Of a stretch of 64,000 nucleotides of DNA, positions 36,467-46,440 are shown piece by piece. The stretch comes from Candidatus Planktophila limnetica (GTDB lineage Bacteria; Actinomycetota; Actinomycetes; Nanopelagicales; Nanopelagicaceae), in assembly GCF_002288365.1 (NCBI RefSeq), contig NZ_CP016782.1:1178001-1242000 (forward strand), read 5' to 3'. The notes under the pieces were generated by a model. That model saw only the letters and a list, made by a program, of their open reading frames with translations, did not search any database and had not been told where the DNA came from. Positions within the stretch are counted from its first letter, which is position 1. The number at the start of each line of letters is the position of its first letter. The position numbers and the translations under genes are program-made.

Positions 36467-38006
36467 GTAAGTCAGCGTTGCTTTCGCGATCTGGCATTTG
36501 TGCAATAACTATCCGAACGCCCTCAATCGGCTGGGCAAGTTCTCTATTTAGTTGATCCACAGAGTTAATGGTGCTGGTTTTGATATTTAGAGCAGAAGCA
36601 ATCGCTGCTAAATCCAAATTATGTGGTGTACCGAAAATGCTTTCGAATCCATCGCTGCCACGATGAGTAAGTGTTGAGAAAATACCGCCACCATTGTTAT
36701 CAACCACAAGAATAAGCAGGTTAGGTTTTTCAGAGTGAATTAATCCAGTGAGATCGTGCAAGAAAGATAGGTCGCCTAACACTGCAATTGTTGCGATGCG
36801 AGCAGTTGCAATTCCCATTGCTGTCGAGATATTTCCATCAATGCCTGCTAAACCGCGATTAGCAAAGGATTCAATGCCGGTGCGCGCTGTAGCAAATGCT
36901 TCAATATCGCGCACAGGCCGTGATGAAGAGACAAATAACGTGGTGCCATTTTTAACATTTGCAGCAAGTGTGCGAGCCAAAACTGGCTCTGACCACTGTG
37001 TAATTTTTTCTAACTCTTTTGTGCACCTTTCGGAAAATTTCTGCCACTTTTCTAACCACTCTGAATCGGCTTCATTTGATTCCAGGATTGGAATCTGCGT
37101 AAAGCGCTTATCTGCATTTCTATCTGTGTCCACAGTTGCAATACGTGAATCAATAACTATCTGCTTATCAGCTGATGCAATGTAATTATTTATTGAGCGA
37201 GAAAGCGTCGTACGCCCAATAATAATGGCAGTTCTTGGAGTGAAATCTTTTGCAATAGTCGTTGAAGCTAAGAATAAAGAAGCGTGTGCGATAGAGCCTT
37301 TAAGTGACAGCGGGTTTTCGCTGATCAGTGGCCAACCAAGTTGATCCGCAAATTTTTGAACTTGCGTGGTTGTAAATCCACCACGATCGTGGCCAACGAT
37401 AAGAACACCGCGTTCACTCTTTACCCTTAAAACACCTGGTGCTTTTGTGGATTTGATATCACGGGGTGCAACTGTGATCTCATCTAGCCATGTTAAATCG
37501 GAGTCGGCAGTAAGTGGTTCTTCAAATTGAATATTGAGATGAACGGGTCCGCTTGCAAGAGAATAAATCGGCAGTTCCATTGGAAACACTGCGCCAGAAA
37601 CATCTGCGAAGTAACGAACAGATTTTCCAAAGATGCGAGCTTGCTCCGTTGTTTGGTTGGCACCAGTTTTACGCAAACGTGCTGGGCGATCTGCCGTTAA
37701 AACTAATAGAGGTGTATTTGTATGGTGAGCTTCTAAAACTGCTGGATGGTAATTGGCTACTGCTGTTCCGCTGGTGCAGACAATGGGAACTGCGCGCCCA
37801 CTGGCTTTTGCTAAACCGAGAGCGAAAAACGCTGCCGTTCTTTCATCAATGCGTGTGTGTAATTTGATTAAGCCTTTTTGCGATGCAGCAAAGAATGCAA
37901 AACTAAGGGGTGCGTTACGAGAACCTGGTGAAATAACTACATCTGTAATTCCAGCTTCAATTATCTGGCGAACAATGACGCGTGCTAGGGAAGTTGATTC
38001 ACTCAC
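36432..38006 (-). CDS. menD: SEPHCHC synthase MenD
   Basis: Thiamine-diphosphate enzyme, 524 residues, joining isochorismate and 2-oxoglutarate with loss of CO2. DVVISPGSRNAPLSFA is the MenD N-terminus; the cofactor region is GDLSFLHDLTGL with NNGGGIFSTL. I prefer the GTG at 38006, which overlaps the menC stop as GTGA and has GGGGTGG 5 nt before it; a GTG three codons upstream would give 527 residues. It is the third gene of the menB-menC-menD run and overlaps menF antisense at its 3' end. Confidence 0.93.
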   Translation of the reverse strand: MSESTSLARVIVRQIIEAGITDVVISPGSRNAPLSFAFFAASQKGLIKLHTRIDERTAAFFALGLAKASGRAVPIVCTSGTAVANYHPAVLEAHHTNTPLLVLTADRPARLRKTGANQTTEQARIFGKSVRYFADVSGAVFPMELPIYSLASGPVHLNIQFEEPLTADSDLTWLDEITVAPRDIKSTKAPGVLRVKSERGVLIVGHDRGGFTTTQVQKFADQLGWPLISENPLSLKGSIAHASLFLASTTIAKDFTPRTAIIIGRTTLSRSINNYIASADKQIVIDSRIATVDTDRNADKRFTQIPILESNEADSEWLEKWQKFSERCTKELEKITQWSEPVLARTLAANVKNGTTLFVSSSRPVRDIEAFATARTGIESFANRGLAGIDGNISTAMGIATARIATIAVLGDLSFLHDLTGLIHSEKPNLLILVVDNNGGGIFSTLTHRGSDGFESIFGTPHNLDLAAIASALNIKTSTINSVDQLNRELAQPIEGVRIVIAQMPDRESNADLLKQVHSSLQKI

Positions 38007-38998
38007 CAGTGCCACCCCATCTCGCTAATTATTTCATCCGCACCCGCACTCCACGCTTTACGAACCCGATCTTGCCACCATTGTGTTCGCTCTGCACTTG
38101 CTTCTAATTCAATCATCGCCGCTTCACTAGGAGTCACATCTGCAACGCGCATTTTCCCACCTTCAATTGGAATCTGTGCGATATCTGATGCAAGTAACTG
38201 TCCCGTTGCAAGTCCACATGCAAAATCTAAAGTTGGTAGCGCACCCGCTAGTCGTATGCCGTGACCAATTCCCACCGCACTCTCTAGTGCACTTGAAACA
38301 ACTGCTGGAAGTCGGTGATGTTTAGCAAGTGCGAGTGAACGTTCGATTCCGCCAAGTGGTGCGACTTTTAACACCAAGATATCTACAGCATCTTCTAGAT
38401 CCAGTTCAAAGGGATCGTCTGCTTTTCTAATTACTTCATCTCCTGCAATCTTTACACCAACCATGCAGGCAGCCTTTAATTCGCGCAATTCTTCTAGAGT
38501 TGAGCATGGTTGTTCAATGTATTGCAATAAATCTTCATCAAATGAATCATAAAATCCATAAATAAATTCAAGTGCCTGCTCAACGTCCCAGCTTCCGTTT
38601 ACATCTAGGCGTAAAGCCGCGTTTGGCAATAATTCGGCAACGTATTTAATGCGCTTGAAATCTTCTTCTTGATTTGCGCCAACTTTTATCTTCACAGTTG
38701 AAGCACCTGGATACCAAGACAAAATACTTTCTACTTCTGCGCGTGAATTAACAGCAGGCAATGTTGCATTGATATCTATGTATTTTCTCGTGGCTTTCGC
38801 ACGTGGTTGCGTCGCACCTTCAATTGCACTGATTAGCCATGGAATTGATTCATTTTCGTCATACTCAACAAATGGTGAAAATTCGCCCCACCCTGCACTG
38901 CCTTCAATCAGTGCAACTTCGCGAGTATTGATGCCACGAAAATCTGTTTTCATCGGCAGGCAAACTACTCGAAGGTTGGAAATGATTGAGTCAAGCAT
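38003..38998 (-). CDS. menC: o-Succinylbenzoate synthase MenC
   Basis: Enolase-superfamily dehydratase, 331 residues, converting SHCHC to o-succinylbenzoate. The acid/base Lys lies in VKIKVG, the metal ligands in LRLDVNGSW, YIEQPC and IAGDEVI, and the second Lys in LVLKVAPLGG. It is flanked by menB (9 nt upstream) and menD (4-nt overlap). Confidence 0.92.
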   Translation of the reverse strand: MLDSIISNLRVVCLPMKTDFRGINTREVALIEGSAGWGEFSPFVEYDENESIPWLISAIEGATQPRAKATRKYIDINATLPAVNSRAEVESILSWYPGASTVKIKVGANQEEDFKRIKYVAELLPNAALRLDVNGSWDVEQALEFIYGFYDSFDEDLLQYIEQPCSTLEELRELKAACMVGVKIAGDEVIRKADDPFELDLEDAVDILVLKVAPLGGIERSLALAKHHRLPAVVSSALESAVGIGHGIRLAGALPTLDFACGLATGQLLASDIAQIPIEGGKMRVADVTPSEAAMIELEASAERTQWWQDRVRKAWSAGADEIISEMGWHW

Positions 38999-39007
38999 TT
39001 AATTAAT

Positions 39008-39904
39008 TTATGGACGCTTAGGGAATTGATCAAAATCTGGCGGGCGCTTTTCTTTATAAGCATCGCGACCTTCTTGACCTTCTTCAGTCATATAAAACAG
39101 GAGTGTTGCATCGCCAGCTAGTTGTTGAACACCAGCTAATCCATCATCTGCAGCGTTTAAACTAGATTTTAACAAGCGCAGTGCAAGTGGAGAATTACGT
39201 AACATTTCGCGGCACCAAGAAACTGTCTCTGCTTCTAGTTCGGCGACTGGAACAACTGTGTTTACGAGTCCCATCGCGAGCGCTTCTTTTGCATCGTATG
39301 AACGAGTCATAAACCAAATTTCGCGCGCCTTCTTCTGTCCAACATTTGCAGCAAGTAATCCAGATCCATAACCGCCATCAAATGAACCAACCATTGGACC
39401 TGTTTGACCAAAGAGTGCGTTATCGGCTGCAATAGTTATATCGCAGACAACATGTAATACGTGTCCGCCACCGATTGCCCAACCTGCAACCATTGCAATT
39501 ACTGGTTTAGGTGTTCGGCGAATTTGTACTTGCAAATCTAAAACGTTAAGTCGTCCAATGCCTTGCTTTGCTAGCGAATCATCTCCGAGATAACCATCAT
39601 CTCCGCGAACGCTAATGTCGCCACCAGAGCAAAACGCTTCGCTACCTTGGCCAGTTAAAATGATTACGCCGACTTCTTGATTATCGCGCGCTAGTGAAAA
39701 AGCACTCTGTAACTCAATAATTGTTTGTGGGCGAAATGCATTACGTACTTCAGGACGATTGATGGTGATTTTTGCAATGCCATCAGCAGCTTCGTATTTA
39801 ATATCGGTGAATTTTTCTCCGCCGGCTGCGACTTTCCATTTCGGAATATCTCGGCTTCCAAATTCACGCTTGATTGGCTTACTCACGAACCCTCCATCAG
39901 ACAT
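39008..39904 (-). CDS. menB: 1,4-Dihydroxy-2-naphthoyl-CoA synthase MenB
   Basis: Crotonase-fold enzyme, 298 residues, that closes the second ring of the naphthoquinone. [30 protein letters not shown] (oxyanion hole), [19 protein letters not shown] and [13 protein letters not shown] are typical. The ATG at 39904 is the default; a GTG six codons downstream with GGAGGG close before it is possible. It is divergent from menE, whose ATG is 33 nt away, so menBCD and menEA appear to share a promoter region. Confidence 0.95.
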   Translation of the reverse strand: MSDGGFVSKPIKREFGSRDIPKWKVAAGGEKFTDIKYEAADGIAKITINRPEVRNAFRPQTIIELQSAFSLARDNQEVGVIILTGQGSEAFCSGGDISVRGDDGYLGDDSLAKQGIGRLNVLDLQVQIRRTPKPVIAMVAGWAIGGGHVLHVVCDITIAADNALFGQTGPMVGSFDGGYGSGLLAANVGQKKAREIWFMTRSYDAKEALAMGLVNTVVPVAELEAETVSWCREMLRNSPLALRLLKSSLNAADDGLAGVQQLAGDATLLFYMTEEGQEGRDAYKEKRPPDFDQFPKRP

Positions 39905-39937
39905 CACTACCGTTACACGCGATAGCCTACGCGGGCA

Positions 39938-40993
39938 ATGGATACATCTTCACATCGAGAAGTTCGCAGCCTAGAACCCACGCGTGCTCTGGCCGAAAAT
40001 GTGAGTGCGCTAATACAAGCCCTCGCAAACGTTGGTCCTGCCCTTGGATGTGGCCCGACTTCTTCGAAATCTGTGAAGTCAGATATTTCTCTACTTGTTG
40101 CAACCAGTGGAAGTACAGGCACACCCAAGGAAATAGGAATCACATCTGCGGCGCTACTGGCAAGTGCGCGTGCATCCAATAAATTCTTAAAAGCTACAAA
40201 GGGGCAGACATGGTCACTCTTGTTGCCGCTGACACATATTGCAGGCATTAACGTTCTTGTGCGCTCTATCGAATTAGAAAGTGAGCCAATTGATCTAAGA
40301 AATCACATTGGCACTTATCCTGATGCAGATTTCACGGCCATTGTTCCGACCCAACTCTTTAATGCTCTAAATGGTGACGCAGATTTACTCTCACATTTAA
40401 AAGGCACGAAAGCGGTATTAGTCGGTGGAGCAGCCTTATCTGAAGAACTTCGCAGCCAAGGGATCGCATCTGGTATCAACATCATCACCACATATGGAAT
40501 GACTGAAACATGCGGTGGTTGTATTTATAACGGAGAATCTCTCGACGGAGTTAACTTTGAATTAACAGAGAACCAAAGAGTTAAAATCTCTGGTCCGGTG
40601 CTTGCAGATGTTGAAAATGAAAACGGTTGGTTTCTCACTCAAGATATTGGAGTGATTCTTGATGGAAAATTAAAAGTCATCGGAAGAGCAGATGATGTCA
40701 TTATTAGCGGTGGTGAAAATATTTCACTTAGTGCAATCGAATCTGAATTAAACAAAAAGTTTCCACAGTTATTGGTAGCCGCTTTTGCAACTTCTGATAG
40801 CAAATGGGGTCAAGTGCTACACGTTGCAGTTCAAACGCACGATGAGAATCTAAAGCCGCAAATCTCACAAGCACTTGTTTCCGCAATCGGAAATCATGCA
40901 AAACCAAAGAGCGTGATACTCCTTGATAAACTTCCACAAATTGGCGTTGGCAAAGTCGATCGGACTTCTCTAGCAAAATTAGTGAGTGAGTAA
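39938..40993 (+). CDS. menE: o-Succinylbenzoate-CoA ligase MenE
   Basis: Adenylate-forming enzyme, 351 residues, shorter than the usual 450-500 because the N-terminal region is reduced; short MenE forms are common in actinobacteria. The AMP-binding P-loop is [13 protein letters not shown] at about 54-66, then [11 protein letters not shown], the hinge [15 protein letters not shown], and the catalytic Lys near the end in IGVGKVDR. It activates o-succinylbenzoate with ATP and CoA for MenB. menA follows after 3 nt. Confidence 0.93.
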   Translation: MDTSSHREVRSLEPTRALAENVSALIQALANVGPALGCGPTSSKSVKSDISLLVATSGSTGTPKEIGITSAALLASARASNKFLKATKGQTWSLLLPLTHIAGINVLVRSIELESEPIDLRNHIGTYPDADFTAIVPTQLFNALNGDADLLSHLKGTKAVLVGGAALSEELRSQGIASGINIITTYGMTETCGGCIYNGESLDGVNFELTENQRVKISGPVLADVENENGWFLTQDIGVILDGKLKVIGRADDVIISGGENISLSAIESELNKKFPQLLVAAFATSDSKWGQVLHVAVQTHDENLKPQISQALVSAIGNHAKPKSVILLDKLPQIGVGKVDRTSLAKLVSE

Positions 40994-40996
40994 AGA

Positions 40997-41845
40997 ATGA
41001 ATAAATGGATTGCAGGTGCTCGCCCTAAGACTTTGCCCGCAGCTATTGCACCCGTTGCAGTCGGAACAGCTCTTGCGGGTAACAACATGGATCCATTGTT
41101 GGCACTTCTTGCACTACTCGTAAGTTTGTCACTGCAAATTGGCGTTAATTATGCGAATGATTATTCAGATGGCATCAAGGGAACTGATGACAATCGCATT
41201 GGTCCTATGCGATTGGTTGCAACTGGAGCAGCAAGTGCGCATCATGTGAAAATTGCTGCCTACCTTGCACTGAGCAGTGCGGCTGTATTTGGTTTGATCT
41301 TGTCACTGCAAACTACCTTGTGGTTTATTGCAATTGGTGCACTCGCAATTGCCGCCGCGTGGGGCTATACCGGTTGGAAAAATCCCTACGGTTATTTTGG
41401 TTTTGGCGAACTTGCGGTCTTTGTTTTCTTTGGACTTGTCGCAACGATGGGAACATACTTCGCACAGACTGGCACACTCACATTTGATTCACTCATAGTT
41501 GCTATTCCTATGGGATCGCTCTCGTGCGCACTCTTAGCAATTAACAACCTGCGAGATCGCGCCGCAGATGAACTAGTCGGCAAACGAACTCTTGCGGTAC
41601 GCCTTGGGGACTCCAGTGCGCGCACCGCCTTTATTGCTCTCCTGCTGCTCTCACATCTGAGTGTTATTTTCTTATTCAAACCCTGGACCTTGCTGACACT
41701 CTTGCTCATACCAATGACGTATTCATTAATAAAGGCCATGCGCAGTGGAGCAATAGGTGGCGCGCTCATTCCACTGCTTGGTAGAACCGGAAAACTCCAA
41801 CTTCGCTTTGCAATTTTATTGTCCTTGGGTTTGTTACTCTCCTAG
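40997..41845 (+). CDS. menA: 1,4-Dihydroxy-2-naphthoate polyprenyltransferase MenA
   Basis: UbiA-family membrane prenyltransferase, 282 residues with about eight helices. The first Asp-rich motif is NYANDYSDGIKGTDD and the second is NNLRDRAADELVGKRTLAVR. It joins the polyprenyl tail, probably made by the synthase at 17903-18892, to the naphthoate ring. It is co-transcribed with menE. Confidence 0.95.
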   Translation: MNKWIAGARPKTLPAAIAPVAVGTALAGNNMDPLLALLALLVSLSLQIGVNYANDYSDGIKGTDDNRIGPMRLVATGAASAHHVKIAAYLALSSAAVFGLILSLQTTLWFIAIGALAIAAAWGYTGWKNPYGYFGFGELAVFVFFGLVATMGTYFAQTGTLTFDSLIVAIPMGSLSCALLAINNLRDRAADELVGKRTLAVRLGDSSARTAFIALLLLSHLSVIFLFKPWTLLTLLLIPMTYSLIKAMRSGAIGGALIPLLGRTGKLQLRFAILLSLGLLLS

Positions 41846-41852
41846 AAAAGCG

Positions 41853-41858
41853 TAGAAT
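41853..41858 (+). promoter_or_regulatory. Candidate -10 box for the 84-residue membrane protein
   Basis: TAGAAT is followed by 6 nt (TAACTC) and the ATG at 41865, so the transcript would be leaderless and separate from menE-menA. Confidence 0.45.
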
Positions 41859-41864
41859 TAACTC

Positions 41865-42119
41865 ATGCTTCGCTACTTACCGCTTCTGATTGCAGTTGCA
41901 GTTACCTTGTATGCACTCATTGATTGCGCACGCACAGAGCAAGAAGCGATTCGTGGCTTACCTAAATGGGGTTGGTTACTTATTATTATTTTCATAGGAA
42001 CATTCGGCGCAATTGCTTACTTAATTTGGGGCCGCCAACGCAGGCAAGGACCTGGTCGCGGCCGAAATGGAAAAGTGATTGGGCCAGATGATGACCCAGA
42101 TTTCTTACGTAACCTTTAA
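41865..42119 (+). CDS. PLDc_N-domain small membrane protein
   Basis: An 84-residue protein with two transmembrane helices (about 4-20 and 36-57) and a polar, basic then acidic tail (RQRRQGPGRGRNGK, ending DDDPDFLRNL). YALIDCARTEQEAIRGLPKWGW is the PLDc_N (PF13396-like) pattern, common in short actinobacterial membrane proteins without the phospholipase domain. Function unknown. It ends 4 nt from the convergent ccsB. Confidence 0.8.
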   Translation: MLRYLPLLIAVAVTLYALIDCARTEQEAIRGLPKWGWLLIIIFIGTFGAIAYLIWGRQRRQGPGRGRNGKVIGPDDDPDFLRNL

Positions 42120-42123
42120 AAAC

Positions 42124-43038
42124 TTATAAACCTGAGTACGTGTGCTTTCCGGTTCCCCATACATTTACGTACACATAGTTAAATAGAAATGTAGAACCAG
42201 CAAAAATACATAGCCATGCAGCACGACGACCGCGCCAACCAACTGTTACGCGTGCATGTAAATAAGCTGCATATGCAACCCATGTAATAAACGCCCACGT
42301 CTCTTTTGGATCCCAACCCCAATATCTTCCCCACGCACTCTCAGCCCAAATTGCTCCCGCAATAACTGAAAATGTCCAGAGTGGAAATACAAAAGCGACA
42401 AGACGGTAAGAGAGTTGATCTAAAACATCTAACGAGGGCAGACGTTTTGCCCAGGGTGCTCGCTCACCTTTTTTCTCCATAGAGTCTAAGAACAAAAACG
42501 CTCCGGCAATAATATTTGCGAGTAAGAAAATTCCGCCAGAAATAATTGCAGTTGAAACGTGTATGACAAGCCAAGCAGATTTGAGTGCAGGAACAAGCGG
42601 AGCACTTGGTACATATAAAACTGTGACAGCTGTGCCGAGTGCAAGTAGCACTGAAATAGAAACAAACAGACCTAACCAGCGAAGATCATATTTACGAAGT
42701 GCACCTAAATATGCTGCAGTAAATGCAAGAGCACCTGTAATTGAAAATTCATACATATTGCCCCATGGCACACGCCCGGCAGATACCCCACGGGCGATTA
42801 CTCCAGCAAACAAAAGAACAAATCCCAAAATCATCATTGCAGTGGCAACGCGTGCAACTTTTTCAGTTCGCGTGTAATCAAAAGTTTTAGTACGCAAATT
42901 ACCTTCTGCAGAGTCAGCTAAGTGCGGTGCGCGAACAGCAAATGCAGTTTCATATGCGTGAGCAATAAATGCCAGGGCAAAAACCGCCATAGATGAATAC
43001 ACCAGGTAATTTGAAATATAGGCCCACGTTGTAGACAT
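42124..43038 (-). CDS. ccsB: Cytochrome c biogenesis protein CcsB/CcsA (haem handling)
   Basis: System II cytochrome c maturation protein, 304 residues with about eight helices. The tryptophan-rich WGWDPKETWAFITW motif and the flanking His residues mark the haem-handling protein. It forms the cytochrome c synthase with ResB, which abuts it upstream. Last gene of a five-gene minus-strand operon. Confidence 0.94.
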   Translation of the reverse strand: MSTTWAYISNYLVYSSMAVFALAFIAHAYETAFAVRAPHLADSAEGNLRTKTFDYTRTEKVARVATAMMILGFVLLFAGVIARGVSAGRVPWGNMYEFSITGALAFTAAYLGALRKYDLRWLGLFVSISVLLALGTAVTVLYVPSAPLVPALKSAWLVIHVSTAIISGGIFLLANIIAGAFLFLDSMEKKGERAPWAKRLPSLDVLDQLSYRLVAFVFPLWTFSVIAGAIWAESAWGRYWGWDPKETWAFITWVAYAAYLHARVTVGWRGRRAAWLCIFAGSTFLFNYVYVNVWGTGKHTYSGL

Positions 43039-44505
43039 TTACTCTGCTCTCCCTAAAGCTTTTGCCAGTTGTGCAATTTCTAATTCAAGTCCAGGTGCTG
43101 CATTCTTTGCTAATCCTGCGACTTCAACTTTTTTCTTACTCACACTTACCCAGATTCGCCGCCTTCTTGTAAAGAGAGAGGCAAGTAATCCAAGTATCGC
43201 AACGATACCGCCAACTAGCGCATAACTCTTTCCGGGATCTCGCACCACCTGCAAGTTAACCCACGGAACATAGGTTTCAAATGTGATTGAACCTTCTGCG
43301 AATGTATAGGTCTCACCTGGTGAAAGTGATTTAAGTCCTATTTGCTTCATCACATCTGTGTTAATTCGATAGACAGATTGTGGGCGGCCATTATCCAAAC
43401 CAAGATCACCCGTCCACGCAGCTAAAAATAAACGTGGATCTAACGCTTCTGGGAAAACAGAAACTCCACCGCCGCCATTTGCACGACCAATTGTTGGGAA
43501 AAAAGATCCAACGAAGCCAAGTTGTGGTGTTACATCAGGAACTTTTATTACACCTGTTGAAGATAAATTTGAATCTTGTGGCAAGAACGGAACCGGACCT
43601 TGATACCCAACATTTCCTACTGCATCTCTGACCGTAACAATTGGTGAATATCCATTAGCTTGTAAATAAACACGAGTACTTCCAAATGTAAGTGGGCTAT
43701 TTACTTTGACAACCTTTTTCTCAGGTGTTGCATCTGGTCCACTCTTCACCGTGACCCACATCGTGTAATCCAGCGGTGCATTAGTAACAGGATCATATTT
43801 GCCAACGAATTTATCAACTTCTATTGAAAATGGTGGGAGAGTTTTTTCGTTAAACAACTTGCCAAATGAGAGTGAGTCATAGGTAGTCGGTGTGTTTATA
43901 AATCGCTCGCCCACATTAACAATCGCATCTCCGCGCATTCCAAAGAGTGATCCCAAACTCACACCAATAAGGATTAGTACTAGCGCCAGATGGAAGAAAA
44001 GGTTTCCAGTTTCGCGAGTAAATCCCTTTTCCGCAGAAATCGAGCCATCTAGTTCGCGGACTCTAAATCTATTTTTCTTAAACCACTGCCGAGCAATTTC
44101 AAGTTCATCTCCATCACCCTTCCACTCTGAATGAAACTCCATTCGAGAAAGATTTTTCGGTGTAACAGGTGGCAGCGCGCGTGAAGCTTTGTAGTGCTCA
44201 AAAGCTCGGGGAAGAACGCAGCCTATGAGTGAGACAAATAGAAGAATATAAATTGCGCTAAACCAAGGGGATGCATAGACATCAAATAATGAAAATCTTT
44301 CGTACCACAGTGCCTTAGTTGGCGAATTGATAAACACATCGCTAACGGCAACTGGGTTCTGTGTGCGCTGTGGAATAAGTGATCCCGGTATTGCAGCAAC
44401 ACCTAACATCATCAACAAGACAAGTGCAGTACGCATACTTGTTAGCTGACGCCAAGCAAATCGCAGGAGTCCTACTGTGCCAATCTCAGGTACGGTCTCT
44501 TTCAT
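43039..44505 (-). CDS. resB: Cytochrome c biogenesis protein ResB
   Basis: System II partner of CcsB, 488 residues. The N-terminus has helices (from LRFAWRQLTSMRTALVLLMMLG) and PGSLIPQRTQNP, then a large extracytoplasmic domain from about 200 to 430, and a last helix (VGGIVAILGLLASLF) before a basic cytoplasmic tail. It abuts ccdA and ccsB with no gaps. Confidence 0.93.
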   Translation of the reverse strand: MKETVPEIGTVGLLRFAWRQLTSMRTALVLLMMLGVAAIPGSLIPQRTQNPVAVSDVFINSPTKALWYERFSLFDVYASPWFSAIYILLFVSLIGCVLPRAFEHYKASRALPPVTPKNLSRMEFHSEWKGDGDELEIARQWFKKNRFRVRELDGSISAEKGFTRETGNLFFHLALVLILIGVSLGSLFGMRGDAIVNVGERFINTPTTYDSLSFGKLFNEKTLPPFSIEVDKFVGKYDPVTNAPLDYTMWVTVKSGPDATPEKKVVKVNSPLTFGSTRVYLQANGYSPIVTVRDAVGNVGYQGPVPFLPQDSNLSSTGVIKVPDVTPQLGFVGSFFPTIGRANGGGGVSVFPEALDPRLFLAAWTGDLGLDNGRPQSVYRINTDVMKQIGLKSLSPGETYTFAEGSITFETYVPWVNLQVVRDPGKSYALVGGIVAILGLLASLFTRRRRIWVSVSKKKVEVAGLAKNAAPGLELEIAQLAKALGRAE

Positions 44506-45231
44506 TTAAACCACCGGAATGAAATCTGAGATCCACGAACGCATCTCGTTGTTAAATGTTGCCCATAAACCAAAGACTTGAGCAAGCCCGATAAGAATAA
44601 GAAGTACTCCTCCTATTTTTGCTATCAGATCGCCACGACGAACTAAGAAACTTCGCAGATTCTGAGAGCGATCAAGAAATAAACCAGATGCCATAAACGG
44701 GGCGCCTAATCCAATGCAATAACCTAAAGAAAGAATTGCACCACGCAACGCACTTGATTCTTGAAACGCAAGTGTCTGTACCGCACCGAGCGCAGGTCCG
44801 ATACATGGAGTCCAACCGACACCAAATAAGAATCCGAGCAATGGTGCACCAACTAAGCCAAGAGTTGTTGGCATCTTTGCGCGATAAGTAGGTGCAAATG
44901 GAAACCTGCCAATAAAAATCAGACCAAGTCCGATTGTAAAGACTCCCAAAATAGATGTAATGAGTTTTTCATTATCTGAAATGTATGCACCGAAGCCACC
45001 AAATAAAGCGCCGTATGAAATAAAGAGAACGCTAAATCCTGCAACGAAAAGAAATGATCCAAGAAGTACTCGACCACGGCTCTTTGAAAACCCTGCGGCA
45101 TAAGAAATATAGCCAGGTACTAGCGGCAATACGCATGGTGATAGAAAGGAAATCAAACCAGCGATGACCGCAATCGGAAATGCTGTAATTAAATAGCCAT
45201 CGAGTATCTGCTCTACAAAGAATTCCTTCAC
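44506..45231 (-). CDS. ccdA: CcdA-type thiol electron carrier
   Basis: Six-helix membrane protein of the DsbD/CcdA family, 241 residues. The redox Cys pair lies in LSPCVLPLVPGYISYAAG and GWTPCIGPALGAV. It moves reducing power from cytoplasmic thioredoxin outward to the TlpA/ResA protein encoded upstream, which keeps apocytochrome c thiols reduced. The start overlaps the tlpA stop (ATGA). Confidence 0.94.
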   Translation of the reverse strand: MKEFFVEQILDGYLITAFPIAVIAGLISFLSPCVLPLVPGYISYAAGFSKSRGRVLLGSFLFVAGFSVLFISYGALFGGFGAYISDNEKLITSILGVFTIGLGLIFIGRFPFAPTYRAKMPTTLGLVGAPLLGFLFGVGWTPCIGPALGAVQTLAFQESSALRGAILSLGYCIGLGAPFMASGLFLDRSQNLRSFLVRRGDLIAKIGGVLLILIGLAQVFGLWATFNNEMRSWISDFIPVV

Positions 45232-45770
45232 TCCGCACTCACCTTCTCAATGAGTTCGCTAAGGGATGCAACTGTCACTTCACCTGAAATACGCGCCGCC
45301 ACATTGCCGCTCTTATCTATGACGACAGTAGATGGAATCGCATTAGCTGGTAATGACTTTCTAAACCCAATCAAAACTGAATCATCAATGAGTGTTGGAT
45401 AAGGAATTGCAAAACGACGTTCGAATGCTTCTGCATTTACTGGATTATCCCGTGTAAGAATTCCGATAAATGCAACATCTGTGTATTTTTCTGAGAGCGC
45501 TTTAAGTGTTGGTGCTTCTGCGCGACACGGCGCACACCAAGATGCCCACACATTAACGACAGCAACTTGGCCACCACTAAAAGTGTAATTCTTTCCAGAT
45601 AAAGTCATGCCAGAAAGTTCTGGTGCTGCAATTCGATCTGATTGTTTAATGTAGGAAACGCTTCCGTTGCCAGAGATGAAACTCTCTTCAGCAATCGATG
45701 AGCCTCCTCCACCGCATGATGAAAGTGCCACGGTGATGAGTGGCAAAAGGATTAGGTTTCTAATTTTCAT
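45228..45770 (-). CDS. TlpA/ResA-like thiol-disulfide lipoprotein
   Basis: A 180-residue exported thioredoxin-fold protein. The lipobox is ALSSC at about residue 19, followed by a GGGG-Ser spacer, so it is tethered outside the membrane. The active site is WASWCAPCRAE, and the cis-Pro is in NAIPSTVVID. It likely reduces the CxxCH thiols of apocytochrome c, taking electrons from CcdA. Both ends overlap neighbours by 4 nt (ATGA). Confidence 0.93.
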   Translation of the reverse strand: MKIRNLILLPLITVALSSCGGGGSSIAEESFISGNGSVSYIKQSDRIAAPELSGMTLSGKNYTFSGGQVAVVNVWASWCAPCRAEAPTLKALSEKYTDVAFIGILTRDNPVNAEAFERRFAIPYPTLIDDSVLIGFRKSLPANAIPSTVVIDKSGNVAARISGEVTVASLSELIEKVSAE

Positions 45771-46390
45771 TTCTTTGGTGGCAATAGATGAGCAGCAGGT
45801 TCGCTATAACTAGTGCCACTAATCATTGCGTCATCATCAAAATGAATACTGGTCACACTTGCTAATGAGCACTCGCGTTTGCGTGGATCATGAAGAAGGC
45901 GACGACCTTCAATGGCGCTGCGAAGAATCCAGATTGGTAATTGGTGGGAAACAACAATTGCATCTTTACCTTTTGCTGCATCACGTGCTGCAAATACTGC
46001 TGCCAGCATTCGAGTGATTTGTTCTTCATAAGGCTCACCCCATGAAGGTTTCCATGGATTCCATAAGTGTTTCCACGCTGTGGGATGCTTTAAAACACCA
46101 TCACCAATTCCGAAGGGTTTTCCTTCGAATACATTTGCCGCTTCAATTAATCGTTCATCAGTTGTAATTTTCATATTGTGCGCGGTGGCTATTGGTCCTG
46201 CTGTTTCTTGTGCACGTTGTAGGGGTGATACATGTAACGCACCTAGATCAATGCTCTTTGACCAATCTCCCAATGTTGCTGCCATTTTGTGACCGCGTTC
46301 TGAAAGTGTCCAACCAGGTTGACGGCCATAAAGAATTTTCTGCGGGTTATGTACCTCGCCATGTCTGACCACATGTACCGTCGAATTCAT
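45767..46390 (-). CDS. Histidine phosphatase superfamily protein
   Basis: A 207-residue phosphoglycerate-mutase-like protein. VHVVRHGEVHNP carries the catalytic RHG, VSPLQRAQETA the second Arg, and VVSHQLPIWILRSAI the second His. Its substrate is unknown. The same gene order (phosphatase, TlpA, CcdA, ResB, CcsB) is typical of actinobacteria, which supports a link to cytochrome maturation without defining it. I start at the ATG 46390 (MNSTVHVV), preceded by TATGCT and 6 nt. Confidence 0.9.
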   Translation of the reverse strand: MNSTVHVVRHGEVHNPQKILYGRQPGWTLSERGHKMAATLGDWSKSIDLGALHVSPLQRAQETAGPIATAHNMKITTDERLIEAANVFEGKPFGIGDGVLKHPTAWKHLWNPWKPSWGEPYEEQITRMLAAVFAARDAAKGKDAIVVSHQLPIWILRSAIEGRRLLHDPRKRECSLASVTSIHFDDDAMISGTSYSEPAAHLLPPKK

Positions 46391-46396
46391 GCACCA

Positions 46397-46402
46397 AGCA
46401 TA
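46397..46402 (-). promoter_or_regulatory. Candidate -10 box for the cytochrome c maturation operon
   Basis: On the minus strand TATGCT lies 6 nt before the phosphatase ATG at 46390. The divergent HAD gene has a similar box (TAAGGT, 46429-46434) 6 nt before its ATG, so two leaderless promoters fit within 50 bp. Confidence 0.45.
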
Positions 46403-46428
46403 AAGCGTCATAAACCTTCTCTTCTCGC

Positions 46429-46434
46429 TAAGGT
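46429..46434 (+). promoter_or_regulatory. Candidate -10 box for the HAD phosphatase
   Basis: TAAGGT followed by TGTGAC and ATG at 46441: the leaderless spacing on the plus strand, opposite the TATGCT box of the divergent operon. Confidence 0.45.
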
Positions 46435-46440
46435 TGTGAC

